A program made the translations under genes and the position numbers. A stretch of DNA of 56,914 bases from Ruminococcaceae bacterium OttesenSCG-928-D13 (lineage in GTDB: Bacteria; Bacillota; Clostridia; Oscillospirales; Ruminococcaceae), in contig JAJDIZ010000002.1 of the NCBI GenBank assembly GCA_030266915.1, positions 1 through 56,914 of the forward strand, given 5' to 3'. Below the pieces are notes generated by a model. That model was not told where the DNA came from and did not search any database. It saw nothing but the letters and a program-made list of their open reading frames with translations. This document shows, piece after piece, positions 25,523 through 33,685 of the stretch (position 1 is the stretch's first letter; each line of letters begins with the position of its first letter).

Positions 25523-26800
25523 ATGAAGAGAACCCAAATCGCCCCGGGCGTCTTTTACACCCAGGTGCCGGGCGAGAAATTCAAGCGCTGTAAACTGGCG
25601 GTTCACCTGGTGGTGCCGGGCCGGCGGGAGAACGCCACCGCCCTGGCCCTGCTGCCCCATGTGCTGGACCGCCGATGCGACGCCGTGCCGGACCCCACAG
25701 CCCTGTCGCGCCTGCTATTTTCCCTGTACGGGGCCGAGCTTGGCAGCGAGAGCTACACCGCCGGCGCCAGCCGGATTGTCAGCCTCTCGGTGGGCGGGCT
25801 GAAAAGCGAGTACGCCATGGCCGGGGAGGACCTGGCCGGCCAGTATCTCGACCTGCTGTGCAACCTGTTGTTCCACCCCAAGCTCTCGGACCAGGGCTTT
25901 TTCGAGGACGAGGACCTTGCCATCGAGAAGGAGAAGCAGGCCGAGTTCCTGAAAAGCGAGCTCAACGACAAGCGCAGCTACTGCATGCGCCAGGCCCGGC
26001 GCAAGCTCTATGCCGACTCCCCCTTGGGCATCGAGTCCCCCGGCTACCTCGAGGACCTGCCGGGCATCACCCCGGAAAACCTCTACGCCGAGTACACCAA
26101 CCTGCTGAACACCGCCCAGGTGGAGGTGCTGGCCTGCGGCATGGACGCCGAGGCCGCCGCGCGGCGCGTCGCCGAAAGCCTTGTCCGCCCGGGCCGGGCG
26201 CCGGTGGCCCTGCCGCCCACCGAGGCAGTGCCGGTGCCGCCCAGCTTTGAGCATTTCAGCGAGGGGATGGACACCGTGCAGGGCAAGCTGTGCATCCTGT
26301 GCGCCAGCGGCAAATCCTCCGATGGCACCGCCGACGCGGTGGGCCGGGTGGCCAGCGCCCTCTACGGTGGGCTGCCCACCAGCCGGCTGTTCGTAAGCGT
26401 GCGGGAGCAGCAGGGCCTGTGCTACTACTGCGCCACCGCCTTCGGCTACTTTGGCGGCACGCTGACCATCGACTCCGGCGTGGACCACGACAAGGCGGAA
26501 CACGCCCGGGACGCCATCCTCGCCGAGCTTGAAAAATTGCAGCAGACCCCGGTGCCCCAAGACGAGCTGGACACTGCCATCCGCTACCTGAAAAGCGCCT
26601 TCTCCTCCGCGAAGGACAGCCCCGACGCCCTGATGAACTGGGCCTTCACCGAGCAGATCAAGGGCACCGGCCGCAGCCTGGATGAAATGGCCGAGGCGGT
26701 GGGAAAAGTCACCCCGGGCGAGGTTCAGGCTTTGATGGCCGGCCTCACCCCGGCCGTGGAGTACGTGATCACCGGCAAGGGAGGTGCCTCGGATGCATAA
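25523..26800 (+). CDS. M16 family peptidase-like protein, inactive partner (YfmF-like)
   Basis: A 425-aa protein of the insulinase (M16) fold. Where active members have HxxEH, this protein reads LLPHVLDRR, so the zinc site is missing. C-terminal family features remain (SRLFVSVREQQGLCYYCATAFGYFGGTLTI). Gram-positive genomes often carry such a non-catalytic M16 protein directly before an active one (B. subtilis yfmF-yfmH), and the two are assumed to pair. RBS AAAGGAAA precedes the ATG. It overlaps the next gene by 8 nt. Confidence 0.88.
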   Translation: MKRTQIAPGVFYTQVPGEKFKRCKLAVHLVVPGRRENATALALLPHVLDRRCDAVPDPTALSRLLFSLYGAELGSESYTAGASRIVSLSVGGLKSEYAMAGEDLAGQYLDLLCNLLFHPKLSDQGFFEDEDLAIEKEKQAEFLKSELNDKRSYCMRQARRKLYADSPLGIESPGYLEDLPGITPENLYAEYTNLLNTAQVEVLACGMDAEAAARRVAESLVRPGRAPVALPPTEAVPVPPSFEHFSEGMDTVQGKLCILCASGKSSDGTADAVGRVASALYGGLPTSRLFVSVREQQGLCYYCATAFGYFGGTLTIDSGVDHDKAEHARDAILAELEKLQQTPVPQDELDTAIRYLKSAFSSAKDSPDALMNWAFTEQIKGTGRSLDEMAEAVGKVTPGEVQALMAGLTPAVEYVITGKGGASDA

Positions 26801-28073
26801 ATACCAGCTGCCCCCGGCCGCCGAAAAGGCCCTGCGCTTCGAGCAGGTGGAGCTGCCCAACGGCCTCGTTATCCGCCTTTTGCCGATGCCGGAGTACGGC
26901 GCGGTGCACACCATCTACGGCACCCATTTCGGCTCGATCAACCGGGCCTTCGAGCAGGGCGGCAAGAGCGTGGTTCTGCCGGCCGGCACGGCCCACTTCA
27001 TGGAGCACAAGATGTTCGAAAACGCCGACGGGGTGGACGCCTTCACCCTGTTTGGCGAGACCGGCGCCTCCTCCAACGCCTACACCGGCTTCGACCGCAC
27101 CAGCTACATCTTCACGGCCACCGACCAGCTCGAGCGCAATCTGGACATCCTGCTCAGCTTTGTGGGCCATCCCCACTTCACCAAAGCCACGGTGCAGAAG
27201 GAGCAGGGCATCATCGGCCAGGAGATTGGGATGTACGAGGACAACCCCGATGCCCGCAGCCTGTTCGGGATGATGGAGTGTCTGTATCACAACCACCCGG
27301 TGCGGGACGACATCGCCGGCACGGTGGCCTCGATTGCCGAGATCACCCCCGAGATTCTCTACGCCTGTGCCGACGCCTTCTACAACCCCGGCAACATGGT
27401 GCTGGCCGCTGCCGGCAACCTGACGATGAAGCAGCTGCTGGCCGCGGTGGAGCGCGCCGGTCTGCCTGCCGAAAGAGCCCCGGCCACCAAGCGGGTGTTC
27501 CCGGCCGAGCCGGACACCGTTGCCACCCCCCGGGTGGCCATCGAGATGCCAGTGGCGATGCCGCTGTTCTGCCTGGGCTTCAAGGAGGCCCCGGTGCAGG
27601 GCAGCACCACCAAAACCGAGGTGGTGTGCGACCTGCTGTGCGAGATGCTCTGCGGCGACACCAGCACCCTCTACCGCCGCCTGTACGACGAGGGCCTGGT
27701 GCAGCCCGGCTTCGGCGGCGAATTTGGCTGCTACGACGGCTGCCTCCAGTTCATTTTCAGCGGTGAGAGCCGACAGCCTGAGGCGGTGCGTGAGGCCATT
27801 TTTGCCGAGATCGCCCGCCAACGTGCCGAGGGAATGGACGCCGGGCAGTTCGATATCTGCAAACGGATGATGTACGGCGAGGCCATTGCCGACCTCGAGA
27901 GCGTGGAACGGGTGGCCTCGGTGCTCAGCAGCAGCTATTTCCGCGGGCGCACCCCGGCCGAGGAGCTGGCGGTAATCGCCGCCGTCACCCTGGCGGATGT
28001 GGAGGAGGCCCTGCACACCATGCTGCAGGAGGACCGCAGCGCCTTCCATCTGGTGAATCCCGTCAGTGAATGA
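26793..28073 (+). CDS. M16 family zinc peptidase (YfmH-like)
   Basis: A 426-aa insulinase-family peptidase with the inverted zinc motif HFMEHKMF (HxxEH) near residue 70 and the downstream Glu (about 145, in EQGIIGQEIGMYEDNP). The substrate-binding RxxY-like region (LYRRLYDEGLVQPGFGGEFG) is at about 290. It is the active partner of the preceding M16 homologue. I chose ATG 26793 because GGGAGG lies 8 nt upstream; a GTG at 26784 is less likely. It is probably co-transcribed with lgt. Confidence 0.92.
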   Translation: MHKYQLPPAAEKALRFEQVELPNGLVIRLLPMPEYGAVHTIYGTHFGSINRAFEQGGKSVVLPAGTAHFMEHKMFENADGVDAFTLFGETGASSNAYTGFDRTSYIFTATDQLERNLDILLSFVGHPHFTKATVQKEQGIIGQEIGMYEDNPDARSLFGMMECLYHNHPVRDDIAGTVASIAEITPEILYACADAFYNPGNMVLAAAGNLTMKQLLAAVERAGLPAERAPATKRVFPAEPDTVATPRVAIEMPVAMPLFCLGFKEAPVQGSTTKTEVVCDLLCEMLCGDTSTLYRRLYDEGLVQPGFGGEFGCYDGCLQFIFSGESRQPEAVREAIFAEIARQRAEGMDAGQFDICKRMMYGEAIADLESVERVASVLSSSYFRGRTPAEELAVIAAVTLADVEEALHTMLQEDRSAFHLVNPVSE

Positions 28074-28144
28074 ACCCCGCCACTTCCCACATATAAGACC
28101 GGCAGCACTGAAACTTTTGCATCCTTTGAAATGGAGGTTTTCCA

Positions 28145-29362
28145 TTGACCAATCTGGTTGAATTCCCGGGCCTTGGCCTCGAGTTCAAGGTTAGCCGCGT
28201 GGCCTTTTATATCGGCGACATCGCCATCTACTGGTACGGCGTGCTCATCGGCCTCGGCATGCTGATTGCCCTGGTTACCGCTTTCCGGCTGGCCCCCCGC
28301 TTCGGCGTCGATGTGGACCGGATGATCGACGTCATCATGATCGGCTTCGTGCTGGCCATCGTCTGCGGACGGCTGTATTACGTGCTCTTTGTGGACACCC
28401 AGTACCGCAGCTTCTTCGAGCTGATTGATCTGCGCAGCGGCGGCATCGCCATCTACGGCGGCATCATCGGGGCGGTGGTTGGGGCTGTCATCGGCTGCAA
28501 GTGGCGCAAGGTGCCGCTGGCCCCGATGCTGGACCTGGTGGGCATCGGCTTTTTGATCGGCCAGGCCCTGGGCCGCTGGGGCAACTTCACCAACCAGGAG
28601 GCCTTCGGCAGCAACACCACCAGCGTCTTCGGCATGATAAGCCCCGCCACCACCGCCTACCTGCAGTACAACGAGGCTGACCTGATTGCGAAGGGCATCT
28701 ACGTGGACCCCACGATGCCGGTGCACCCCACCTTTTTGTACGAGAGCCTGTGGTGCCTGCTGGGCTACATCCTGCTGCTGGTCTACCACAAGCACCGTAA
28801 ATTCAACGGTGAAATCTTCCTGATGTATGTCTTCTGGTACGGGGCGGCCCGCTCGGTAATCGAGGGCCTGCGCACCGACCCGCTGATGGTCGGCAGCTTC
28901 AGGGTATCCCAGGTGCTGGCGATCGTCTCGGCAGCGGCTGCTCTGGCTGTCTGGGCCGTGCTGCGCCACCGGCACCGGGGCCAGCCGCTGGAGGTGCCGG
29001 TCATTCCACCCCACACCGCCAAGGTGCGCCTCGAAACAGCCGATGGCCCCACCACGGTGGTCATCAGCTGGCCGGCGGACGAGAAGGCCCCCACCGCCGA
29101 GGAGCGCCGTGAGCTGGCCCGCAAGGTGCTGGCGGCGGCCAAAGACCAGACCGAAGAACCCGCCGCCGAGGACAGTGAAAAGACCCCGACGCCTGAGGGG
29201 GAGCCCCACGCGGACACCCCCGCGGCCGAGGCAGATGGCACCGACACCGATGCATCCAGGGACGAGGCGGACAGCGGCGAGGTGGCATCCACCGGCGCGG
29301 CCGAGGAAACCTCCGAGGATAGCGGAAACGACGACGAGAACCGGGGCGATGACGATGCCTGA
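28145..29362 (+). CDS. lgt: prolipoprotein diacylglyceryl transferase with long acidic C-terminal tail
   Basis: The first 280 residues are a typical Lgt: several membrane spans, FYIGDIAIYWYGVLI, the RSGGIAIYGGIIGA loop, the signature GRWGNFTNQEAFG, and HPTFLYESLW. Lgt attaches diacylglycerol to the lipobox cysteine of prolipoproteins, and several lipoproteins lie in this window. Residues about 285-405 form an unusual Asp/Glu/Thr/Ala-rich tail (EETSEDSGNDDENRGDDDA) not needed for the fold. The start is TTG with GGAGG 9 nt upstream. Confidence 0.95.
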   Translation: MTNLVEFPGLGLEFKVSRVAFYIGDIAIYWYGVLIGLGMLIALVTAFRLAPRFGVDVDRMIDVIMIGFVLAIVCGRLYYVLFVDTQYRSFFELIDLRSGGIAIYGGIIGAVVGAVIGCKWRKVPLAPMLDLVGIGFLIGQALGRWGNFTNQEAFGSNTTSVFGMISPATTAYLQYNEADLIAKGIYVDPTMPVHPTFLYESLWCLLGYILLLVYHKHRKFNGEIFLMYVFWYGAARSVIEGLRTDPLMVGSFRVSQVLAIVSAAAALAVWAVLRHRHRGQPLEVPVIPPHTAKVRLETADGPTTVVISWPADEKAPTAEERRELARKVLAAAKDQTEEPAAEDSEKTPTPEGEPHADTPAAEADGTDTDASRDEADSGEVASTGAAEETSEDSGNDDENRGDDDA

Positions 29363-29534
29363 CGATTTGCTGGTGGCCATCCTCCAAAACCGGCCGCTGC
29401 CCGGCAGCGACGGCAGCATGCCCACCACCGGCGACGGCCAGCTGGACAGCTTCAACCTGATCTTCATCGTCGGCTTCGCGGTGCTCATCACCGTGCTGGC
29501 GCGGTGGCTGTCCACCCGGGGGCGAAGGAAATAG
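29355..29534 (+). CDS. small membrane protein with sortase-signal-like C-terminus
   Basis: This 59-aa reading frame starts inside the lgt stop region (8-nt overlap), which suggests translational coupling. Its second half reads MPTTGD, a spacer, a hydrophobic stretch (FNLIFIVGFAVLITVLARWL) and a basic end (RGRRK), which is the architecture of an LPxTG-type cell-wall sorting signal. There is no N-terminal signal peptide, so it may simply be a single-span membrane protein. No homologue recognised. Confidence 0.55.
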   Translation: MPDDLLVAILQNRPLPGSDGSMPTTGDGQLDSFNLIFIVGFAVLITVLARWLSTRGRRK

Positions 29535-29628
29535 AGTTGCAATCCCGGCCGTTTTGCGGTATCATAGATTGGTGCCTGCCCGGCAGGCATGTTTGAGTGT
29601 GTTTTGTTCGAAAGGAGTATTCCCCCAC

Positions 29629-29934
29629 ATGGCATTTGAGCCGAAATTGAAATACAAGGGCAAACCGCTGGTACGTTCAAAAAATGAAATGTACTACGGT
29701 GATTTTTCCGACCCCTGGGTGGTGTTCATGCAGATTTTGTCCACCAAGCAGGAGAATGGCGACGAGCTGCCCGACAAGGTGATGGTGATGCTGCTGAGCA
29801 CCGACACCACCCTGGCCCCGAAGGACCGCATTGCCAAGCAGAGCGTGAAGAACGGCCTGTACAACGCGCTGGACTTCGCCGCCATCTTGCTGGAGCGCGC
29901 TTTGGCCGACGAAAAGAAAGTCGCCAAGGCCTAA
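29629..29934 (+). CDS. conserved hypothetical protein
   Basis: A 101-aa soluble protein starting MAFEPKLKYKGKPLVRSKN. The ATG at 29629 has AAAGGAG about 10 nt upstream and is preferred to the longer open frame. It has no membrane span and no motif I can assign. The N-terminal part is rich in Lys/Tyr, followed by a helical, Asp/Leu-rich part (AKQSVKNGLYNALDFAAILLERAL). It directly precedes the DUF3842 gene by 4 nt, and the two are probably co-transcribed. Function unknown. Confidence 0.75.
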   Translation: MAFEPKLKYKGKPLVRSKNEMYYGDFSDPWVVFMQILSTKQENGDELPDKVMVMLLSTDTTLAPKDRIAKQSVKNGLYNALDFAAILLERALADEKKVAKA

Positions 29935-29938
29935 GCGG

Positions 29939-30364
29939 ATGAAGATCGTTGTGATTGACGGCCAGGGCGGCCGCATTGGCGCAACGCTGGTGGAAAAGCT
30001 GCGGGCCGTGCTGCCCACAGCCGAGATACTCGCCATTGGCACCAACAGCACCGCCACCGCCGCCATGATGAAGGCCGGCGCCACGGCCGGCGCCACCGGG
30101 GAAAACCCAATTCTGGTGGCCTGCCGGGACGCAAGCTACATCCTCGGCCCGTTGGCCATTATTGCGGCTGACGCGCTGCACGGCGAGGTGACCCCCGCCA
30201 TGGCCGTGGCCATCGGGCAGAGCACCGCCGCCAAGATACTGCTGCCGCTGAACCGCTGCAATCACTACGTGGCCGGCGCGCCGGAGTTGACGATGGCGGA
30301 GCTGGTGCAGCATGCGGCCAACCGTCTGCTGGCCCTCGAGGCCGAGCGACAAAACGGAACCTGA
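29939..30364 (+). CDS. DUF3842 family protein
   Basis: A 141-aa protein with a Rossmann-like N-terminus (MKIVVIDGQGGRIGATLVEKL), LAIGTNSTATAAMMKAGATAG, LGPLAIIAADALHGEVTPAMA and a C-terminal LLPLNRCNHYVAG. This matches the DUF3842 family of clostridia, for which I know no experimentally established function. It is preceded with a 4-nt gap by the 101-aa hypothetical gene. A GC-rich inverted repeat (30376-30420) follows the stop codon. Confidence 0.85.
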   Translation: MKIVVIDGQGGRIGATLVEKLRAVLPTAEILAIGTNSTATAAMMKAGATAGATGENPILVACRDASYILGPLAIIAADALHGEVTPAMAVAIGQSTAAKILLPLNRCNHYVAGAPELTMAELVQHAANRLLALEAERQNGT

Positions 30365-30457
30365 TCCAAAGCAAAACCGGCGCTGCCGAAGCGGCGCCGC
30401 GCGGGTCCAGCCCGCCGGTTCACAATCCCGATCCACCCCACCAAAGACTGACTATAG

Positions 30458-30521
30458 TGCCACGAAGGCAGGCCCGTTTTCCGCAGAAAACGGACGGACT
30501 GCTTTGGTGGCATTTTCTTTT
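30458..30521 (+). promoter_or_regulatory. hairpin/attenuator-like leader of the ECF S-component gene
   Basis: A long hairpin runs from TGCCAC (30458) to GTGGCA (30512), containing the nested stems GCAG/CTGC and CCGTTTTC/GAAAACGG. It is followed by TTTTCTTTT, i.e. terminator-like, yet it lies only 22 nt before the downstream ATG. A TATAGT -10-like element is immediately upstream. It may be an attenuator or part of a riboswitch; I did not recognise a known riboswitch consensus. Confidence 0.45.
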
Positions 30522-30542
30522 CAGAACCAAGGAGGAATCATC

Positions 30543-31082
30543 ATGACCGCAACAAAAACCCGCTCCCTCATAAGAAACCTCACCGCCTCGGCTGTCTGCC
30601 TGGCACTGTGCCTGCTGCTGCCCTTCCTCACCGGGCAGATACCCACCTTTGGCAGCATGCTGGCCCCGATGCACCTGCCAATCCTGCTGTGCGGCTTCAT
30701 CTGCGGCTGGCAGTATGGGCTGGCTGTGGGCTTTGCGGCCCCGCTGCTGCGCAGCCTGCTGTTTGCCATGCCGCCCATGGTACCCACCGCCCTCATCATG
30801 GCCTTTGAACTGGCCGCCTACGGCGTGGCCACGGCCCTGCTGTACCGGGCGCTGCCCAAGAAGCCGGCCTATGTCTATGTCTCCCTCATCGCCGCCATGC
30901 TGATTGGCCGCGCAGTGTGGGGCGTTGCCGCATTCTGCATCTACGGCGCCCTCGGCATCGAGTTCGGCTGGGGCATCTTCTGGGCAGCCGTCTTTACCAA
31001 GGCCTGGCCCGGCATGCTGGTGCAGCTCATCCTGATTCCGTCCATCGTGCTGGCGATGCGGAAATCCAACCTGATGGTATAG
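30543..31082 (+). CDS. ECF transporter S component (substrate unknown)
   Basis: This 179-aa protein with about six membrane segments has features of the ECF-type vitamin/metabolite S components: a polar N-terminus, then TGQIPTFGSMLAPMHLPILL, a GFICGWQYGLAVGFAAPLL segment and a C-terminal span. It would bind a vitamin-like substrate and share the EcfAA'T energising module, which is not encoded here. The conserved APMHLPxLL region is of the PF12822 type; biotin, riboflavin or pantothenate specificity cannot be told apart. RBS AAGGAGGA precedes the ATG. It is the last backbone gene before the island. Confidence 0.85.
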   Translation: MTATKTRSLIRNLTASAVCLALCLLLPFLTGQIPTFGSMLAPMHLPILLCGFICGWQYGLAVGFAAPLLRSLLFAMPPMVPTALIMAFELAAYGVATALLYRALPKKPAYVYVSLIAAMLIGRAVWGVAAFCIYGALGIEFGWGIFWAAVFTKAWPGMLVQLILIPSIVLAMRKSNLMV

Positions 31083-31116
31083 TTACTCTGGCATTCACGC
31101 ACCGTATCACAAAGCA

Positions 31117-31144
31117 AAGACCCTGTGCCGAAGCACAGGGTCTT
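31117..31144 (+). terminator. intrinsic terminator after ECF S component
   Basis: A perfect 12-bp stem AAGACCCTGTGC/GCACAGGGTCTT with a CGAA tetraloop is followed by a T-rich stretch. Confidence 0.85.
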
Positions 31145-31168
31145 GTTGTTCTGTTTTTCAGAAAAAAG

Positions 31169-31553
31169 TATGGAAGTACAACCGAAAATTATCAAAAGTG
31201 CGACGTCCGATTATCAAAATGCTTCACTCTATTTTTTCTCTATTTCCCTGCGCCACGGTGGCGATTTCCACATCGTAGGCAAGTTGGAAGTTGGACGGGA
31301 GGAACTACTGCGGAATGAGAAACGGACTTCGGCCAGAAGCGGTGTTATTCCCGATTCATCAATAATTTTATTCTATTTTTGCAGTAGTTTTCGTGGCCCC
31401 GCAGGGCCGAGCGGAGTGACCGAAGGGAGCGGAGCGAGGGCCTTTCTGGCAATAAAAAAAGACCCCACCGGGGCCAGTTACGGCCCGGTTGAGGTCAGTG
31501 TGTTTTGGTAATTTAGCGTTAGAACTTTGCTAATTTTTCAGTGCATGTTTTTA
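31169..31553. repeat. 385-bp direct repeat, left copy
   Basis: Identical over 385 bp to 49529-49913. It begins 25 nt after the ECF-gene terminator hairpin and ends where unique island sequence starts. The repeat contains a hairpin plus T-run oriented to terminate leftward transcription, plus GC-rich palindromic sequence. The open frames in it look like chance. This copy is separated from any rplL gene and probably derives from, or was copied into, the original rplL 3' region. Confidence 0.95.
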
Positions 31554-32171
31554 TGGTAACACTGGCCTCGCATTCATCATAGCAAGGGCCGGTGGGCTTG
31601 TCAAGATTATTCGCTCACCCGCATTTTTTGAAGTATTAACATCAACAGCGGCCCGGAAATGGGCAAAAAAAATCCGCCCATTCGGCGGCTTCAATGCGGC
31701 GTATTCTCAAACAGGTTTTCCAACCTTGTTTTTCGTTTTCGTCATTATATTCTCCTTGTCTGTTATTTGCGGCCTGCAAAACCGCAGTGCGAATTGTAGA
31801 ACTTTCGCAATCCCCTCGCTTCGGTTTCTGCAAAGAGCAACCAGCGAAACCAAAACGTTATCGAAACACCCCTATCCTCCTTTGTGGCCCGTTAGGGCAA
31901 ACTAAAAACGCCGACCAAGCGTTTTCGTATTTTATTTAGGGTACAGACGTTCCTTGTAACCCATGCTATAATTCTACACGAAATTGACATAAACGGCAAC
32001 AAAATATTTTTTTGTGCTATTTTTTGTGTACATTAAACATGCGATAGCCACAATAAACGTCCAAATTGGTGATTTTAGACAAGAGAAAAGAGCGGTGGCA
32101 AAACCGCCCCTTCCGATGCTTCTCATAAGAACAGGGCCCCGAAGGGCCCCGTCAATCAAATCAATAGGCGC
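31554..32171 (-). other. non-coding left part of island with leader-peptide-like ORF and terminator
   Basis: No full-length gene is visible. On the minus strand a 12-codon ORF (31745-31707, MTKTKNKVGKPV) has a good RBS (AAGGAG) and is followed by a hairpin CCGCCGAATGGGCGG with an eight-T run (31688-31665), like a leader peptide with terminator. Upstream, AAAGGAGG (near 31878) and a 25-codon frame (MLFAETEARGLRKFYNSHCG...) precede it. This looks like the attenuated leader of a gene that has been deleted. A GGGGCCC hairpin at 32133-32151 lies just after the BIG2 gene. Confidence 0.5.
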
Positions 32172-33578
32172 TTATCCGTTCATCACGTAAATGTAGGTTC
32201 CGTCAGAGTGTATGGTTATCGGGGGCGGGTATCCGCCACCCATGTGTACCCAGAAGTCAATATCCGAGCAAATAGCCGCAGTCATCGCTTCGGTGCTAAT
32301 GCTGGTGCTGATGGGCGCACGGTAGGAGCCGCCGCCAGTGCCACTTGTGCAACCTTTGGAAGCGGCGTAAGAATAGCCAGCCGCGATAGCCGAGCCTACG
32401 TCACCGCCCTGGGCCGGGGGAGGAGTTTCTCCACCGCCGCCAGTGTCACCACCGCCGCCACCGCCAGTACCACCGGTGCCGCCGCCTCCGCCAGTACCAC
32501 CACCGCCACCAGCGCCGCCGCCTGCACCACCAGCACCTCCGGTGCCGCCACTGCCATTGCCGCCGCCCGTAGGCGCAGGGTTCTTCACAGTCAGAGTATA
32601 GCTTGCGGACACAGCTTCACTGTACACGTCGCTTTCGCCCGCTTCTTCCTCGGTCAATACACGCTCAATGGGGTTGCCCTCGGCATCCACCACCGTCGCA
32701 GTGATAGTCGCAGTACCAGCCTTCACGGCGCTCATGCGGCCTTCTTCGTTCACGGTCGCCACGCTCTCGTCGCTGGAAGCCCACACGATGCTGTAGTCCA
32801 CGTTGATGTCTTCGGGATTCACCCTGTACTCAATGTTGTACGCCTGACCCTTGGTCAATACGCCCTCGCTGTTGGTGAACTCAATGGCGTTCGGCCAAGT
32901 CTCCACGGCCACGTCAAAGGTCGCCTTGTGTTCCTTCTGGGTAAAGCTGTCCACCACGGTCACGGTGATTTTCGCACCGCCGTTGCCAATCGCAGTCACA
33001 ACGCCGTCGGCGTCCACGGTAGCCACTTCCTCGTTGTCCGAGGCATACGTCGCGTCTTCGTGCTTCGCGTCGGCAGGAGCAACCTTAAAGCCGATTTCAT
33101 GGGTCTCGCCCAGTTTCAGGGTAATGGTTTCCTCGTCCAGCTTCACTTCGCTCACCACGTTCACAACGGTCAGCGCAAGCGTCGCCGTCAAGGGATTCTC
33201 GCCCTCGCCAAGCGTCAGCGTGATAACACACTCGCCGGGCTTCAAAGCCTCAATCTGGCCGTTCGCCGGGTCAACCTTCGCCACGTCGGGCTTGTCGGAA
33301 GTCCATACGGGTGCGAGTTTGGCGATTTCTTCAAGCACTTTTTCGTCTGCGCCCTCGCCGGGTGTGACCTCCACGCCGCCAGCAAAAGCTACGTTCACTG
33401 CGTTTTCGTCAACTGCCGCAGTAACAGTGTAGCCGGTTTGTGAGGTTTCGCCCACCATGAGCGTAAAGTTGGTGTCGGCTAATGCAAGGCCGGTCATTTC
33501 AATTTTGGTGCCAGCACAGCCCGCCAGCATTCCCACCAGAATCAGCGCCACGCATAGCATTGCGGTTGTCTTTTTCAT
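32172..33578 (-). CDS. Ig-like (BIG2) domain lipoprotein
   Basis: The 468-aa protein has a lipoprotein signal (MKKTTAML, lipobox LAGC at 18-21) and then about three or four BIG2-type Ig-like repeats (each with a SDxxVATVD-like and a GxxxITVTV-like strand, e.g. ASDNEEVATVDADGVVTAIG). A glycine-rich linker (about 345-395) leads to a short C-terminal module with two Cys residues (KGCTSG, AICSDI). It is probably an envelope-anchored adhesin-like protein. RBS AGGAGGAAC precedes the ATG. It is paralogous to the next upstream gene and forms a likely operon with it and the sigma-factor gene. Confidence 0.85.
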   Translation of the reverse strand: MKKTTAMLCVALILVGMLAGCAGTKIEMTGLALADTNFTLMVGETSQTGYTVTAAVDENAVNVAFAGGVEVTPGEGADEKVLEEIAKLAPVWTSDKPDVAKVDPANGQIEALKPGECVITLTLGEGENPLTATLALTVVNVVSEVKLDEETITLKLGETHEIGFKVAPADAKHEDATYASDNEEVATVDADGVVTAIGNGGAKITVTVVDSFTQKEHKATFDVAVETWPNAIEFTNSEGVLTKGQAYNIEYRVNPEDINVDYSIVWASSDESVATVNEEGRMSAVKAGTATITATVVDAEGNPIERVLTEEEAGESDVYSEAVSASYTLTVKNPAPTGGGNGSGGTGGAGGAGGGAGGGGGTGGGGGTGGTGGGGGGDTGGGGETPPPAQGGDVGSAIAAGYSYAASKGCTSGTGGGSYRAPISTSISTEAMTAAICSDIDFWVHMGGGYPPPITIHSDGTYIYVMNG

Positions 33579-33685
33579 TCGTTCGTTCCTCCTGTTAAAA
33601 TCAGTATGGTTTTGTTGCCATCTGATAGACGGTATATTGGGTGGGCGGGTAGGTTTTATATTTATATAAAATTATTTTCTCCCGC

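Noticed and set aside
28145-29362. Lgt inactive because the usual HGG loop reads SGG
   Set aside because: Gram-positive Lgt proteins vary at this position, and the GRWGNFTNQEAFG signature and overall topology are intact.
31169-31511. 113-128 aa ORF inside the 385-bp repeat, present in both copies
   Set aside because: It runs through a transcription terminator and simple palindromic GC sequence, has no plausible RBS at the shared ATG, and resembles no family; identity of the two copies is explained by the DNA repeat.
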